A stretch of DNA of 64,000 nucleotides from Glandiceps talaboti (GCF_964340395.1 NC_135550.1:26926676-26990675); one strand, 5' to 3'. Counted from the stretch's first letter, positions 1-13,206 are shown. Made by a program: numbers and translations. The notes: a model not told the origin generated them from the sequence alone.

Positions 1-1252
1 CTATTAAATACAAAGTTTGATCAGCTTATCTGAGATCAATAATTTGTTATAAATTATATATAAAGAAGTAGTGGTATACATGATGATATTTTTACATTGA
101 TTAATAAAAATATTTGTTTCTCAACTTCTGAATATTGCTAATTTTTATATATAAAACATGTCCCAAAGATCAACTGGTATAAAGCTAAAATGACAAGTTA
201 AGATTTTGTGATTTGTTCACTGTCTATATATCTTGCAATATAACGAAGAACTGAGGTACATGTTGTCATTGTTTATTAAATATATTACGTTACACTTCAT
301 ATTTTTAGTAGCATTTTCTATGATAATTTTACAACTTCTGAGAAATTTGTGTCATGGTGAACCAAACTAGAAAATTCCAAATAGATTAAGTTTGTCATGT
401 ATTGCACTGTTGGTTTAGTCTTCTTGCCCAGATATTTGTTGTCATGGTCACCTGAGACAATCAATCTCCAAACAGAATAGAGCCCGTACTTCTGAGATTC
501 AACCTTATTATTGCTAATTATTAAAATTCTTTTCATTTCAATTGCAGTGAGATATTTCAAAGATTGACAGCCCTTTTTGAAAATAATAATTAATTTTCAT
601 TTTCAAGGCAAAATTTTTCTTACCATAGAAAAGTAATGTTTTGACAGCATATTGACATTATATGTAAACAATGAGTCTTAACTACCTGTATGTTGTCTTG
701 TGGAAAGAAAATTTCAACCCAAAATATCAAAATTTAGAATCTTTTAAGACATGCATACAGATAGAATTGTCTTTACATTTCTGGTTGACCATAGTAATCA
801 GTATATCACTATACTTATTAATCTCTCTTTTCCTATGACAAACTAGTACAAATACTTTTCCGTCAATTTAAATTTTAAATCACTATCTGTGTACTTTTCT
901 TTGGTTTTCCTAGACTACATTTCTTACATAAAGAACAACGTGTTATAAGCTCCTTGTTCCAGGTCAAACATTACACATTAAAAAATCAACATGTCATGCA
1001 ACTTGTTAAGATATGCAACAAGTTGTTCAGTTGCATACTTTGTACTACCCTAATGAAAGTCAAGTTTAAAGTACCTACCCTACATTTCCTGAAAACAAAA
1101 TCTAATAACCTGGAGTACAAAAAAACATACAAAATATAAACAAATGACAAAAACTAGAAGAAACTGAACTAATTTTATTTGCAGCTATAGTTAAACTTTT
1201 GGCACAGATTTTTCACAAATACTAATGAAATCTGGTTTTATAAGTTTGTTTT
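1..1252. other. Intergenic, 3' flank of SGPP-A
   Basis: AT-rich DNA with no convincing coding exon; the short open frames here have no recognisable similarity. The right end is the 3' flank of the minus-strand SGPP-A gene. A reverse-strand AATAAA polyadenylation signal lies at 1174-1179, about 75 bp past the stop codon, and probably ends that transcript. Confidence 0.6.
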
Positions 1253-2592
1253 TCAAATTAATCCCAGGTATTTGTGAATGACAGGAATAAGTACTATTGC
1301 ATTCAGCGATACTACCATGTAGGTGAAAAACTTTCTTGGTAACTCAATCACAACTAGTTCTGTGGCCTTTGCATCCGAGTGTTGGATGTTCAGAAAGAAA
1401 CATACAATGTGATATATAACCTCTTTCATAACCACTTTAGTGATCAACATAATGATAACACCTACTAAAGTTTTCAACACCATAAACATCAACCATTGTA
1501 GATTAAGGGTAGGGATTTCATATGGGAGAGGTTCCACTGGATCAAGGGGTAGGATGTTGTAATTGATTTTGAACCACATTCCTACCACAGCACCTGTACC
1601 CACCCCCAAAATGAGAGTGGCATCACCCCTAGCGGCACTCCATCTATCCAGTGTTGGGTAACAGACAGCCATGGTTAGTCCAATCAAAAATCCCGTCACA
1701 GCTCCATATTTGTGCTCTGTTAAAAACACATCAATATCACCAAGGTACGGATTCACTATTACTATGATGACTGTGGCAAAAATAAGTCCGACGATTACAT
1801 CCTGAAATTCAAGATACACAAAGAAAATTACTTAACTTCTTGCATACATACTATAATATATACAATAACAGCATGCAATCTAGTTGAATTTACACAAAAG
1901 CACAATTTATTATCAGTTGCAGTTTGCCACTAGAGGGCGCAGTCACGTCTCAAAATCGTCTTGAAGTTGAGAAATTGGATATGCAGTGGAATGCATGTAA
2001 ACGGAAATTTTTACATCAGCATCTGGCCATAACACAACACTTTGAAAATTTAAAGTTACACCTAATTAAAGTGTTATCATATGACAGATGTACCTTTTTT
2101 GATAAAAATTATTCAGTTTTACCAATTCTTTAAAAGATTGTAATAAACTTGTGGCTCTCTTTGTCATGGGGAGGAATATTAAGACTTTGAAATATTCCAA
2201 CTTTATTAAACTCAAAACTATTTTGAGATGAAGAATTTTTGACACAAATCTTATATTATTGCTAAATGTTATATTCCGATTTTTAAGTATAATACGGAAA
2301 ATATAAATAGCATATTGCAGCACAACTGACTACTGAATATAAGAGATGAAATATGAAATAAAATCATAGTTGCAATGCCTACTTGTCAAGGTTGCTCAGA
2401 GATTTCACATATTGTATTTTTTCCCATGATAAAACTTGTTTTCATACTTTCATCAAAGGTCACATTTAGTTTGCTTATTGAAGATAGGGTTATCATGTCT
2501 TCAAATTGCCATGAACAGTCCTTCAACTACTAGTATACAGACAAATAAACCAAGGCAATAAAGTCCATAGAAAACTATGGCAATCTGCCAAG

Positions 2593-2650
<58 letters not shown>

Positions 2651-2687
2651 AATTGTTTTAGGTCATTTGAACACACAGACACAGACA

Positions 2688-2741
<54 letters not shown>

Positions 2742-3691
2742 CAGTGATTGTCTAATGACATATTACATACAAGACCTTAAAAAGATCATATTTTATATAT
2801 ATAGTGTTCAATATACAAAAAATTGTTTTTTTAATTGCTCTTTTGTACCATATACTTAACTCTACATGAATAATAATGTTATAATAATAATGTTAGTTTT
2901 TATATAGCACTTTCCTGCTCTGTGCTCAAAGCACTTTACAATTATTACCCCTGGCTTGGATCTATATCGGCACAATGGCCCTTTACACTTCCTCAATAGC
3001 ATTATTGTCATTTTTTGCACACATTCATTGGGAGATAATAAATGAAACCATTCAGATAATTGGATAACGTAACAACCTGGATGTTATCCAGACTTATCTA
3101 ACATGTATTCTGCATAGCCAGAATTCATTACAAGTTAGCTGTCATTCAGCCATATGCTAATCAGTTTTCAATGTATAATATATTAGTTGCTATGAATATA
3201 TGAAAGTTTCAATTTCCTCTCCTTTGTCAGCAGCAATTACATTTCTTTTTTAAAAATAGAACTTACAAGAACTCAAAATTGCTGGTTAATAAACAAACCC
3301 ACACATTATATTAATACTACCGGTAGTAAATTAGGAACTACATGACGACAGAGTAGGTACAGATACTTGAATGTAATTATACTGTGTCTATGATTTTTGC
3401 AGAGATGGGATTGTGTCATGTTACATAATATATATTAAACATACTTTGAGAGTAGTATTTATAATGCTGATTATTAATTCATAATTATTTATAAATGTCA
3501 CAGATAGAATTAGTACTAGTTAAATTTTGTTATTTTATTAATTTCTATAATTATTTATAAATAAAACTAATAAAACATGTCTTCAATCGGAGACATGGTC
3601 AAACTGGTTTGTTGTATGGCACAGTTATAGTGAAAATTTGAATGATGTCTCTAGATACAATACCAGTTGGGCAATTGTCTTCAATAAAGGC

Positions 3692-3725
<34 letters not shown>

Positions 3726-6700
3726 CAATGATGATGACAAATAATGTGAATTTAATATTTGATATATTGTGGCTATCTTTTTCATAGGAGAGACTATGCT
3801 GTAAATAATGTATGTTGCCATAGTAACTACTAGGCGTGGACATTGACTTCATTGAATGATTATCTAAACTACACACATTATCTCTTAAATAACTTCCTTC
3901 TCTAACAAATTTGGCATGCTGTTTGATTTAAAGTTATCTAGTAATAGATGGACGTCATCAAGAGCACACCACACCAAACTAAACATTTAATACCATCATC
4001 ACTATGGACATTTTAGTTGACAACTTTGACATTTGGATAGTCAACACAGTTCCAAAGCTGATAATGCTGTTGATATCAATACATTTTCTATGCTGGTATA
4101 CTTTTTTTTGGAAGTGCTAATACTAGAAATAGAAATATAATATTATACTTTGTTCCTGCTTCATATTTTGATATTTTGATATCAGAATAGACATGACAAT
4201 TAACAGAAAACTTATATTCGTGTCAACTAGATATCTACAAGACCTACATTGATTGATAACTACAAACATTATCATCAGGATTATCATCAGCCAGGAATCC
4301 CAGGCTCTTCTATCTTACATGGAAACAAAGTGCCTTTAACTGTCATAGGTGTACTTCCATACTATGAACCTTTATATAACAATCTCAGTCAGTTTACATC
4401 ATTTGTATATTCACCTTCATTTGAAAGGCTAGGTCAATACTGTTGTGCAGGTTGAGATATCAATATATCTGAATATCAGAATATTAAAATGCATATTTTA
4501 TTTTCAAAAATGTTATAAAGGGAACTTAAATTATTCTGAAATAATATTTTATCATTTTTGATTTGCTATAAACTGAGTTCATCAATATGATTAGCTTATC
4601 TCCTCTTCTGATTCTGTTGGACAAGATCATGACATTAAATTCCATGAATTGGACCCTGGTCAGTCTACTGTCACTACTAATTTGTAACAAAATTGGGACA
4701 GTCTATTGGCTTTCCTACATGATTTTGTTTTATCCCAAATCAACTATTCAAATCAAAATAAAACAATTTTTATTTCTATTCCAGGAGTTGTGAAGGACTG
4801 TCAACCTATCTGAAAATCCAATTTGACAACTTGATCACAGTCAGACATGCCAAGGTATAATCCAAATGGCAAACATAGCTTTAGTAACATTGTAAAGAAC
4901 AGTTTTTTATTGTGCTGAAGACACATATTTATTCACTATTTTTCAGTGTTTGTTAAAATATGATTGATAGTTATTTCTTACATGCTGTCTCATTGTAATA
5001 TGATGCACAGATGTTTACTGACTAGACTGTTGAAGTAATGCATGCATGGACATCTACTTACCAACACACTGTGCATTCCAAGATAAAAGCGACTAAGGCA
5101 CACCACTGTACACCAGGATACAGCTACCAATAGACCAAGAATGAATGGGTACTGTCATAAAGAAAGGAAAGGAAGGTGAAATAATGTAGTTATAAACATT
5201 GCTCACTTGCACATGTCAACAATTACTGATCTCCACTGTCTCAATAAATTTTCATTGTCAACATAACTGTACAATACCCATTATGTAAAGCTTTGAATTA
5301 ATTACTCCTTTTAACAGTTTACACTATAGAAACATATGCATATGTCTATTGTTAACAGAAGACTATTTATTCCATTTTTGCCCATGCTTCCAACAAAATT
5401 TGTTACTGTAACAAAAGGTCATCATTATCTCTCTCTCTCTTTGATCTTGTAAGACCTGCCCTTGTACATGTTATTTTGCCCTTTGTTTTAAAATAAATAT
5501 TCAAACATGCAATATTTACTATTCATGTTTGACATTTTATATTTTGTGAACTTTTTTACTCATGCAGGCATGAATTTTGAGTTATTTTCATGGAATAATT
5601 TGGCGAGTTTCATGGTTGACATTAATAATCAACAATTTCGTGTTTAATGTGATAGTTCAAGTCGTTCATTATATAGCTAAAGTATTTGTACAGCGACGGT
5701 GTTTGTTCATGTTTTGTTTATTCATTAGAGGATAAATCTAAACGTGACCATAGCAGTACGTATATGGGTTACCAGGGAGGAGAGACTACGTGTCGAAACC
5801 CCGTATACATCCAGAACTAGGGTTACCTATGACCCCCTTCCTGCTATGACTCACTCAGCGAATTCACACCTACACATGGTATTTGTTCACCTACTTATAA
5901 TTGGACTCATTGACACCGACACATGTTTATAACCAAAAATACGACTAGCAAATGATTGCATGTGTAAAACAGTAAAATAGAATGCGCGCGAGCGACAAAA
6001 ACTATTCAGTGCCTGTCCGCCCTCGAATATATTAATTTGTCATCGTTTTCGTTTCAGTATTTTACTTTTCATAACAAAATAACATTTTCAGTACGAACGA
6101 CTGGTTGGCCTAGTAACGAATATTTCTTTTCGCAATGAGTTAATGAGAAACCCACCTGGTACCGATCCATTGTTAAATAGAGAATTGTAAATGGTAAACT
6201 TAGTCCCATCATAGCGTGAGTGGACGGCATACCATACTCTTTTTCGTAAAGATGTTCTAGTTTTACCACAGGGGGTGAAGTTGGTCTTGGCCACTTGATG
6301 ATATCTTTAGCTCCCTGGCCAAGGTATAAGACAATTGCCCATACTATGACCAGTCGACGAATCACGAAAAGCGATAAATTCCACCCACAAAACGGTATGA
6401 ATGCTATGAAAAATACTTCATTTCCGAGAGAAGCACCAAATAAAAACAAATAGTACCAGAATCTGTTGTGGATTTTATATTCTACTTTCGGTTTATCCGA
6501 AGATGAGCTAGTTTCTCCGGTTTCAGAGTCTACGAGGGTGTCAGACGATATATTGTCAGTGCCATTCTCGGAACCAATGTTCCCTCTTTGACGAAGTCTC
6601 TTCACGCCCTCGCCGTATTCATGCGTTGATAGGTGAGTACCATTCCCCGTAGAGGTAACATTCCCGTTGGTGTTCCCATCCTTGCCTTGGGTAGTGGCAC

Positions 6701-6890
6701 TTGGTGCAGTCGAAACGTTCGGACACCTGTTGCCGTCAGCGTACGAATCAAATGGGCGTTGGTGACCATCATTATCCTTGCTGTTGTCAGTTACTCCACG
6801 GTGATCTGCCTTGATTATTTCCACCCCAAACTGAGTTTGAAACTTGGCAATAGTATGCGAACTCCGAAGATAATCTATCCACCCCTCCAT
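1253..6890 (-). CDS. SGPP: Sphingosine-1-phosphate phosphatase-like, copy A (3 exons)
   Basis: Likely ER-membrane lipid phosphatase that removes phosphate from sphingosine-1-phosphate (PAP2 superfamily). Exons on the minus strand are 6156-6890, 5062-5151 and 1253-1801; both introns are GT-AG and phase 0, giving 457 aa against 441 in human SGPP1. The catalytic motifs are complete: KxxxxxxRP (KDIIKWPRP, residues 195-203), PSTH (222-225, written PSGH in other PAP2 enzymes) and SRxxxxxH (SRFYLGMH, 265-272) followed by D276. Residues 1-140 are a hydrophilic low-complexity tail; the rest is a chain of hydrophobic membrane segments ending in LGLI. I chose M at 6890 because the residues after it align with the SGPP1 N-terminus. 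An in-frame M at 7010 would add 40 residues but lies next to a dispersed repeat. The tandem copy B lies 10 kb to the right. I cannot tell SGPP1 from SGPP2 orthology. Confidence 0.9.
1925..1942 (+). promoter_or_regulatory. CTCF-like motif in SGPP-A intron 2
   Basis: The stretch GCCACTAGAGGGCGC matches the vertebrate and bilaterian CTCF core (CCASYAGRKGGC) at almost every position. It lies 124 bp upstream of exon 3, on the strand opposite to the gene. Binding is inferred from the motif only. Confidence 0.4.
2593..2739. repeat. (GTT)n and (CA)n microsatellites
   Basis: About 58 bp of GTT repeats (2593-2651) is followed by about 50 bp of CA repeats (2688-2739) in SGPP-A intron 2. A second GTT run lies at 3690-3725. 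The poly-N open frame that crosses it is a by-product of the repeat. Confidence 0.95.
2876..2962. repeat. LINE/SINE 3'-tail-like fragment
   Basis: AATAAT repeats are followed by TTTTATATAGCACTTTCC and a later CAAAGCACTTTACAAT. This style is typical of the 3' ends of CR1/L2-like LINEs and their partner SINEs in invertebrates. The LINE at 9.4-10.8 kb carries the related AAAGCGCCTTACAAT. No coding part is attached. Confidence 0.4.
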
Positions 6891-7009
6891 CCTTATTTTT
6901 CGATAAACTCCTGGGTGGAAATCGGAAACTACTATTCCTTGATCGAAGACCAGGTGGTCGATGGAGCTAATAACAACCGTGTTACGACCTTTGGACAGGT
7001 GATAGATCA

Positions 7010-8250
7010 AGTCGTCCTAAGTTGAACTCGTCCCATTTTCAGCTCGAAAGGTTCAGTCGTTGTTCCGCTTATGTAACCATTCGCGAGAGCTATTACAAAA
7101 CGGAACTTGCACAACGACTAGATCTTTCCGACTAATGTTCAATTAGTCCCAGTTTTGTAACTCGTTCTATTTTCAGCTAGCCTTCAAATAATTACATGAA
7201 CGTAAAGTAACCACTAGTATTAGTTAACTATATCCAAATTTCATACCAGTGGCCATAATTTTCAGTCTTATATATATTATTCGCTATGTAGTTTTGTGAC
7301 AATATAATAAACTTTGCTATTGCCAGTGTATTTTTTCTCTCATGGAAGGTAGTAACTCAGGCCACTTTTCTATAGTGCTCTGAGATAGTAAAAATAAATA
7401 AACCTAAATTATCATACATCCAATATGTGAATTCTCCGTACTTCATTTTAGTAAAATTAAAGCTACTTTATTCTGACATTTATTAATCAAGGTTGTTAAT
7501 GATCATGGTAAGTATATCAGGTTTTCGTTGTGAGATAAGAACTACTAAATTTGGTGCCGTCAATGTTCTTTGCAATAGGTGAAGGCTGGTCGAGTTGACG
7601 TCGGACATTCTCTTTTTTTAAACAAAACAGGATAACACAAACCAGTTTTAAAACTTATTTCCATTGTGGTCCTTTTTGTAATACACAAACAATCTGATAA
7701 TCAGATCAATTAAATACACTACATACACATGTAAATGATATTGAAAATACAAACACAGACAAGACTACAAGTGAATGAATGAATGAATGAATGAATGAAT
7801 GAATGAATGAATGAATGAATGAATGAATGAAAAACAGAAATTAAGACTATTGGAAACAAATATTAAGTTCACTTCTAATTCTAATTTCTTTACAAAAAAT
7901 GTAACCGTTCTCTTCAAAAGCAAAAAAGAGCTCTCATCATTAATATCTGGAGATCGACTGTCCCAGATTTTAGCACTGGATACATGGACTGAGTACTGAA
8001 AGTCAAGCGATTGATCTGCTCCTATGTATATTTAACTGATTTTTTTTTTGAGTGACATTGGTATCATTACGCACAACATTTAGATTTGGCAGGATTAGGG
8101 TTAATACGCTTATATTTTGAACCAAATAAAATTAATCACCACTATTCTTATATCTTGTAGATGTGTAAAGGATTGTTAGTGTTACCGTAACGAGTTGAAT
8201 TGGGACGACTTGAAACTAGGGGGTTGAACTGGGACGAAGTGCATCGCACC
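7010..8250. mobile_element. Dispersed element with inverted AACTCGTCCC motifs, copy 1
   Basis: The left side carries AACTCGTCCCATTTTCAGCTCG (split over 7025-7046) and a weaker repeat near 7145. The right side (about 8189-8240) carries the same motif in reverse, ending GGGACGAAGTGCATCGCA. An almost identical right end (GGGACGAAGTGAATCGCA) closes the better copy at 11849-12556. Between them is AT-rich DNA with a (GAAT)n run at 7773-7829. The left part abuts the 5' end of SGPP-A. Exact ends and target duplications are not clear. Confidence 0.4.
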
Positions 8251-8426
8251 CTTTTTGACCTTTTGACATGCGTGTACGAGTCATCTCCACGTGTAGAACG
8301 TATAGCTGTTTACACTCTGTTAATATAAACTAACGTGTGTTTTTTGAATGCAAATTTTAACTCTAGGCAGTGAGATTCCCCACCAAATAAACGCCAAGCG
8401 GTGTTTTTCTGGAAGGTTTCACCAAA

Positions 8427-8428
8427 CA

Positions 8429-8473
<45 letters not shown>
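8427..8473. repeat. (CA)n microsatellite
   Basis: A near-perfect CA run of about 46 bp in the SGPP-A/SGPP-B intergenic region. Confidence 0.9.
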
Positions 8474-8475
<2 letters not shown>

Positions 8476-8499
8476 CCATGCCTATATTAAACATGACTA

Positions 8500-8861
8500 A
8501 ATCAATTTAGTTGTACTAAAAAGGAAAGTATGAGGGACAACACAAAACGATGAGTACGTCGGTCCATTGAAAGGAAAGAAATATAGCAATATATATCGGA
8601 TCAAAAGAAGGAAGGTGTGGCGGACCAAAAGAAGGAAAGAAAATATGACAGACCAAAATAAGCCTTGAAGCTAAGAGGAAAGTATTTCGGCCACACGAAA
8701 AGAAGGAAACTTAAAGTATCACAGATTAAAAAAGGTAAAATATGGCGGATCGACCGAATGAAGGAAAGTATGATATGGATTTAATATACTTAGAAAAGTA
8801 TGGCGGACCAAAATATGCCTGCAAAGAATAACGGACTTATTTTCGTGGTCTGAGGACGGAC
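8500..8861. repeat. Degenerate GGAAAGTATGGCGGACC repeats
   Basis: Six or more diverged units built on AAGGAAAGTATGGCGGACC, spaced roughly 35-60 bp. The same motif resumes at 12752-12840, beyond the 3.9-kb inverted-repeat element. This suggests that the element inserted into an older repeat tract. Confidence 0.6.
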
Positions 8862-9029
8862 TAAGGGACCGGTCAGTTTCTTCGGCCTGGGGTGGATTTG
8901 TAGGGGGTCACCCTGTTTTTTAAATTGGAAGTGGGGGGGGGGGGGTCATGCTGTTTTGAAAATTGTGGATAGGGGGGTCATTGTGTTTTGGATTGTGATG
9001 GAAAACAAAATCCCTTTTCTACAATGGCA

Positions 9030-9390
9030 TATAGCCTTGTCTGAAATGTGGTACATGTAAATATTTGTCCTTCTCCCTGTTTCTTACATGAATTCTTTAA
9101 TATTACTTATTAGTTCAAACATAACTATACATATACATATACATGTATTTCCTAGCTACCACACTAGTTACAGAACATGGCTGTTTCACAATCAATGCTT
9201 CACTTATATTGCACTTTGGGGCAAAAGTGAACTTGAAGGTTTCGTAATGGTAATCTTCATCTAGATAATTTATAAAAGAAGTTAATCTAAATTGTGCTAC
9301 TCGTCAGTATGAACTTGCCAGAAGGGATTAATACACTTTCTATTTTGGACACTACATCTCATTAGATTCCAGTTTCTATTATACACTAGG
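9030..9390. repeat. Repeat core shared with 24300-24680
   Basis: About 360 bp is clearly alignable with 24300-24680. It includes the shared CTAGCTACCACACTAGTTAC and GGGCAAAAGTGAACTTGAAG. The order relative to the GGGACC...GTCAGTTTC terminus is the same in both copies. It therefore looks like internal sequence of the element family at 8865, with a second, truncated copy inside the 24.0-kb element. Confidence 0.7.
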
Positions 9391-9436
9391 TGTGACCACC
9401 TAAGGTTCTCTAACATACCGGTGACTTTACTATACA

Positions 9437-10790
9437 TGCAATATTAATAATACTAATAATATGTATTTCTTAAAAAGTGAACGCTTTCCATATAAAAACT
9501 TCTCAAAGCGCCTTACAATGCTACGACAAAAAGGCAATAAAAAAGATGTAAAACACAATGGAGGAATCTGCCAGTAATAAAACAGTCATTCAAATAAAAA
9601 GATATGACTTAAAAACGCTAATATTCTCACTCAAACGGAGTGACAGTGGCAGCCTATTCCACAAATGTGGAGCACATGTCGAAAACACCCTATCCCCATA
9701 AAAAGCTGTTTGGTGAAGTGTGCATGCACCTTCAGTGGAGGATCGAAGTGTGCGGCCAACAGAGCGTATATTCAAGAGTTCCCTCAGGTACACTGGGGCC
9801 TTATTATCTAACACCTTGTACAGAATCCTTTTCTCACCAGGGAGCCAATGCAACCTGTTCAGTACTGGGGTGATATGTTCAGTTTTCCTTGTTTTTGTAA
9901 CCAAACGTGCTGCGGCATTCTGAATAGATTGTAGTTTAGTATAAATCTGATAATTTGGTAGGCCATAAAGCAGACTATTACAGTAGTCAAGTCGAGAAGT
10001 GACAAAAGCGTGTACTAATTTTTCTGTTGAACCCTGGTCTAAAAGGTTGCGGATTTTGCCAATTTTCCATAGAGCAACGCTGACCTGCATAGATTGGAAT
10101 ATGTGATGCCATGGTCATTGATTCATCGAGTGTTACACCAAGGTCACGAACTACTGAAGCTGAATGAACACTGGCGCCCCCAACTTGTATGTCGCATCCC
10201 CGTGGCCGGTCCCCATTACCAAACTTTGAAGAGAATCGTATAACCTCAGTCTTGCTGTCATGCATGTAAGAGCGAGCATGTTATCATCCATCCATTGTCG
10301 AATTTCGTCGACACAGTTCTCAATTTTTGCATTTGGGACACAATCACGGGAGCAAACGACATACAGCTGAGAGTCGTCAGCATAAAACATACATTCTAAA
10401 CCGTGTTGTTTTATCATGTCTTCAAGAGGTGCAATATACAGACTAAATAACACAGGGCCAAGGACAGAGTCCTGGGGGACACCACAATTGAGGGGTTGTG
10501 CTTCCGACATCACCGACCCAACACACACTCTCATTGTTCTATCTTGCAAATATGATGTGAACCATTTCAGTACAGTACCGTTAATGCCAAACCTAGAACA
10601 TAAACTGTGAATCAAAATGTTGTGGTCGATGGTGTCGAAAGCTGCAGATAGATCTAGTAAAATTAAAATCACGTCGTCCCGCCGATCAAGAGCCCGTAGC
10701 ACGTCATTCTTGACTTGACAGTTTCAGTACTGTCGCCTTCTCTGTAGGCCGACTGACATTTAGCATACAGATCATTACAACACATACATT
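9437..10790 (-). mobile_element. 5'-truncated CR1/L2-like LINE
   Basis: Minus-strand non-LTR reverse transcriptase fragment. The RT part (about 10165-10702) shows DLSAAFDTIDHNIL, GVPQDSVLGPVLF (usually PQGSVLGP) and the active-site box FYADDSQLY. The C-terminal part (9590-10090) has SRLDYCNSLLYGLP, AARLVTKTRK, HWLPGEKRILYK and PHLWNRLPLSLR, the typical tail of CR1/L2-type ORF2 proteins. The reading frame changes at least twice (near 10262 and near 10085), and a further break lies upstream near 10705. The endonuclease domain and 5' end are absent. The 3' end (9437-9580) has AATAAT repeats and an AAAGCGCCTTACAAT tail motif. It lies inside the 8865-12748 element, whose core repeat is interrupted at about 9400. 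Confidence 0.9.
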
Positions 10791-10849
10791 AATGCCCCAA
10801 TGTTACGGGCCCATTTTTATGTGACATAGGAAACTGATTTAAAACTTAC

Positions 10850-11720
10850 ATTTACGTTAGCTTTTCGAAGCTTGGAAATTTTACCTCAAAGGCTGTGAAT
10901 AACCTAAACATTGCCTTAATACAAGCAAAAAACTCCAGATCTGCCAGGGGGAAAACCCCAAGGACTCCCTCACCCCCAGACGTCACTCATGCATTCAACC
11001 AACAATCAGATGCACCAACAACCTTTTTACTAACGTAGTGGTATTACACTTTTCTTAAATATTTTCACCCTATTCTAATTTGAGATGATATTGTCTTTTA
11101 AAGATGTGAAATGTTTGCCAAGATAATATAAAATTGCCTTGAACTCCAAATCTCCCCTACCAATGATACTACCATTAAATGGGCTGACCTTTACTACATG
11201 TATATAATGATGCCATTTAACTTTTTAAGAACATATTACAACCCTATGTAAGTTATAAAGAATAGTTTCTGATACTTGATGGTGCTGTCTTGTAAAGCAT
11301 GGATTAAGTTATTGCTTGAAAGGTCTGAATAGCCTAAATATTGTCTTTAAGAGTAAAAATCCTCCGGGCTTCTAGAGGGATAGCCCCTCGGACCCCCCCC
11401 CCCCCACATGAGGTGGACATATCCCAGTCTCAAGCTCTTCCCCTCTTACTGTCAAGATGCTATCAAAGTATATTTCTAAAGTATTTCAACCCTATGTAGT
11501 TGCTTTTTACATGTTGGCGCTGTCTTGTAAAGCTTGGAACTTATTGTCTGAAAAGGTCTGAATAGTCTTAAAATTGACTTTTCGAGTAAAACACCTCCAG
11601 GGCTTCCAGGGGAGACCTCTACGACCCCCATAAGAGATGTATATATTCCCTTCTCAAGCTTCCCCCCAATCTTTCACTGTCAAGATGCTATTAAACTCCT
11701 TTTGGAATATATTCACCCTG
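10850..11720. repeat. Degenerate tandem repeat, three units
   Basis: Three diverged units begin near 10860, 11290 and 11520. Each holds a CTTGGA / AAAGGTCTGAATAG.CT block, a CTCC-GG-CTTCCAGGG block and a C-rich GACCCCC block; the last two also share TCACTGTCAAGATGCTAT. Units are about 230-430 bp, and no open frame runs through them. Confidence 0.6.
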
Positions 11721-11848
11721 TGTAGTCAATAATTATAATTATGAAGCCAATAATTATAATCATGATAGTGCTAACCCGGGATCTTATAAAGAAGATGCAA
11801 GACAGTCAAGCAGTCCACACTGAGTCACGATAAAAAATGGTGACGGAT

Positions 11849-12556
11849 CAACTCGTCCCAAATTCAACTCGTCCCATTTCAACTCGTCCCACTCAACTCG
11901 TCCAATTTTCAACTCGCCCCAATTTCAACTCGCCCCATTTTCAACTCGCCCCAACTCTTTGCAATATAATTTACCTGTGCATATATGAAATCGAAGCTAG
12001 TAGTACTCAGTTTGGAGGGTCTGTGGTATCTCGTATTCCACTAATGAAGTACCACTTGCGCTGTAAACACATACTACAATACTTATAATTGCAATTGCGT
12101 TAACTAGGGAGAGGAGACACGTCTCCAAAACCCGTACGCGCGGAAGTCGTAAGCGTGTCAGTCACTAATATTCTCCCTGGTTATTATCATTATTATTTCT
12201 TATTTGGGTTGTAAACATTAAGTCCTAATGTGAAAAGTGATATTCCATGACTGAGGAAATTTAAAGTTGTTGTGCTAGTATAAGTTCTAGATCTACCAAA
12301 CACTTAGCCAAAACCCACACCACTTTCTGCTACGAAATGTTACATTTGCTACGCTTCGACTGGCTACGTAGGTAAAATCATGTAAATGTTTCGGTCTCCG
12401 TACTTCGAGTCCATGTATCGTTTAGATTTATAAACGTTTCCCAGTGTTGTTGGGGCGAGTTGAAAATGGGACGAGTTAAAAATGGGGCGAGTTGAAAATG
12501 GGGCGAGTTGAAATTGGGGCGAGTTGAAATGGGACGAGTTGAAAATGGGACGAAGT
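11849..12556. mobile_element. Inverted arrays of a 16-bp CAACTCGTCCC motif
   Basis: At 11849-11955 the motif CAACTCGTCCCATTTT (with CGCCCC variants) is repeated six to seven times. At 12454-12556 the same motif is repeated six to seven times in reverse orientation, ending GGGACGAAGTGAATCGCA. The two arrays face each other across about 500 bp. A short GGAGAC/GTCTCC segment near 12107 resembles one at 5768. The layout suggests a small transposon with repetitive inverted ends; a related copy is at 7010-8250. Open frames across the arrays are repeat artefacts. Confidence 0.6.
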
Positions 12557-13080
12557 GAATCGCAATCATAAAAAATACCTGTCATGTGAATGTTATATAT
12601 GGGGGGGGGGGGGGGGTCATCATGTTTTAGAATTAAGTGATAGGGCCTAGGGAGGGGGTGTCAGCCTATTTTTGGTTTTACAGATAGGGGGGATTTTGTC
12701 GGCTCGATTTAAGAATCCACCCCCAGGCTGGAGAAACTGACCGGTACCTAAAAGAAGGACCACACAAAGGTAACTTATGGCGGAGCTAAAAAGGAAAGTA
12801 CTAGTATGACAGACTAAAAAGCGGAAAGTATTTGGGCAAGCATGCACATCAAATGAGACTCTTACAAAACACCAGATAGATATTTTGACTCGTTGATACG
12901 GTAGACTTGTATTCTGATAGCAGACAAACATCTCCATTATAGTAAACTTAGTGCTTCACAGCATTCAGTACGGTAGGTTTTTATGTCTAAAGAATATCAT
13001 GTACAGTCATGCCATACCTTGAATGTTTCGCATGGTAACATCTTAAAAATAATGGGTTGGTCGGTTAAAAAAGAGAATGC

Positions 13081-13159
13081 GTGTGTGTGTGGGGTGTGGT
13101 GTGGGGGTTGTGGTGTGGTGTGGGGGTGTGGTGTGGTGTGGTGTGGTGTGGTGTGGTGT

Positions 13160-13206
<47 letters not shown>

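Larger units (their letters stand above)
8865..12748. mobile_element. 3.9-kb terminal-inverted-repeat element, PIF/Harbinger-like
   Basis: The left end starts GGGACCGGTCAGTTTC (8865) and the right end is its inverse, closing ...GAAACTGACCGGTACC (12748). The inverted similarity continues inward through a GCCTGG...GGTGGATT stretch and poly-G/GGGTCA runs. It is flanked by a perfect 3-bp direct repeat, TAA (8862-8864 and 12749-12751), as expected for PIF/Harbinger elements (TWA target sites). No transposase or Myb-like frame is recognisable, so it would be non-autonomous. It contains a nested LINE (9437-10790), a 3-unit tandem repeat (10850-11720) and an inverted motif array (11849-12556). Confidence 0.55.

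Noticed and set aside
4249-4455. 68-codon frame in SGPP-A intron 2
   Set aside because: Short, with no domain or motif; expected by chance in this much AT-rich DNA.
6633-7025. Plus-strand 130-codon frame over SGPP-A exon 1
   Set aside because: It is the antisense shadow of a long real exon with verified PAP2 motifs on the other strand.
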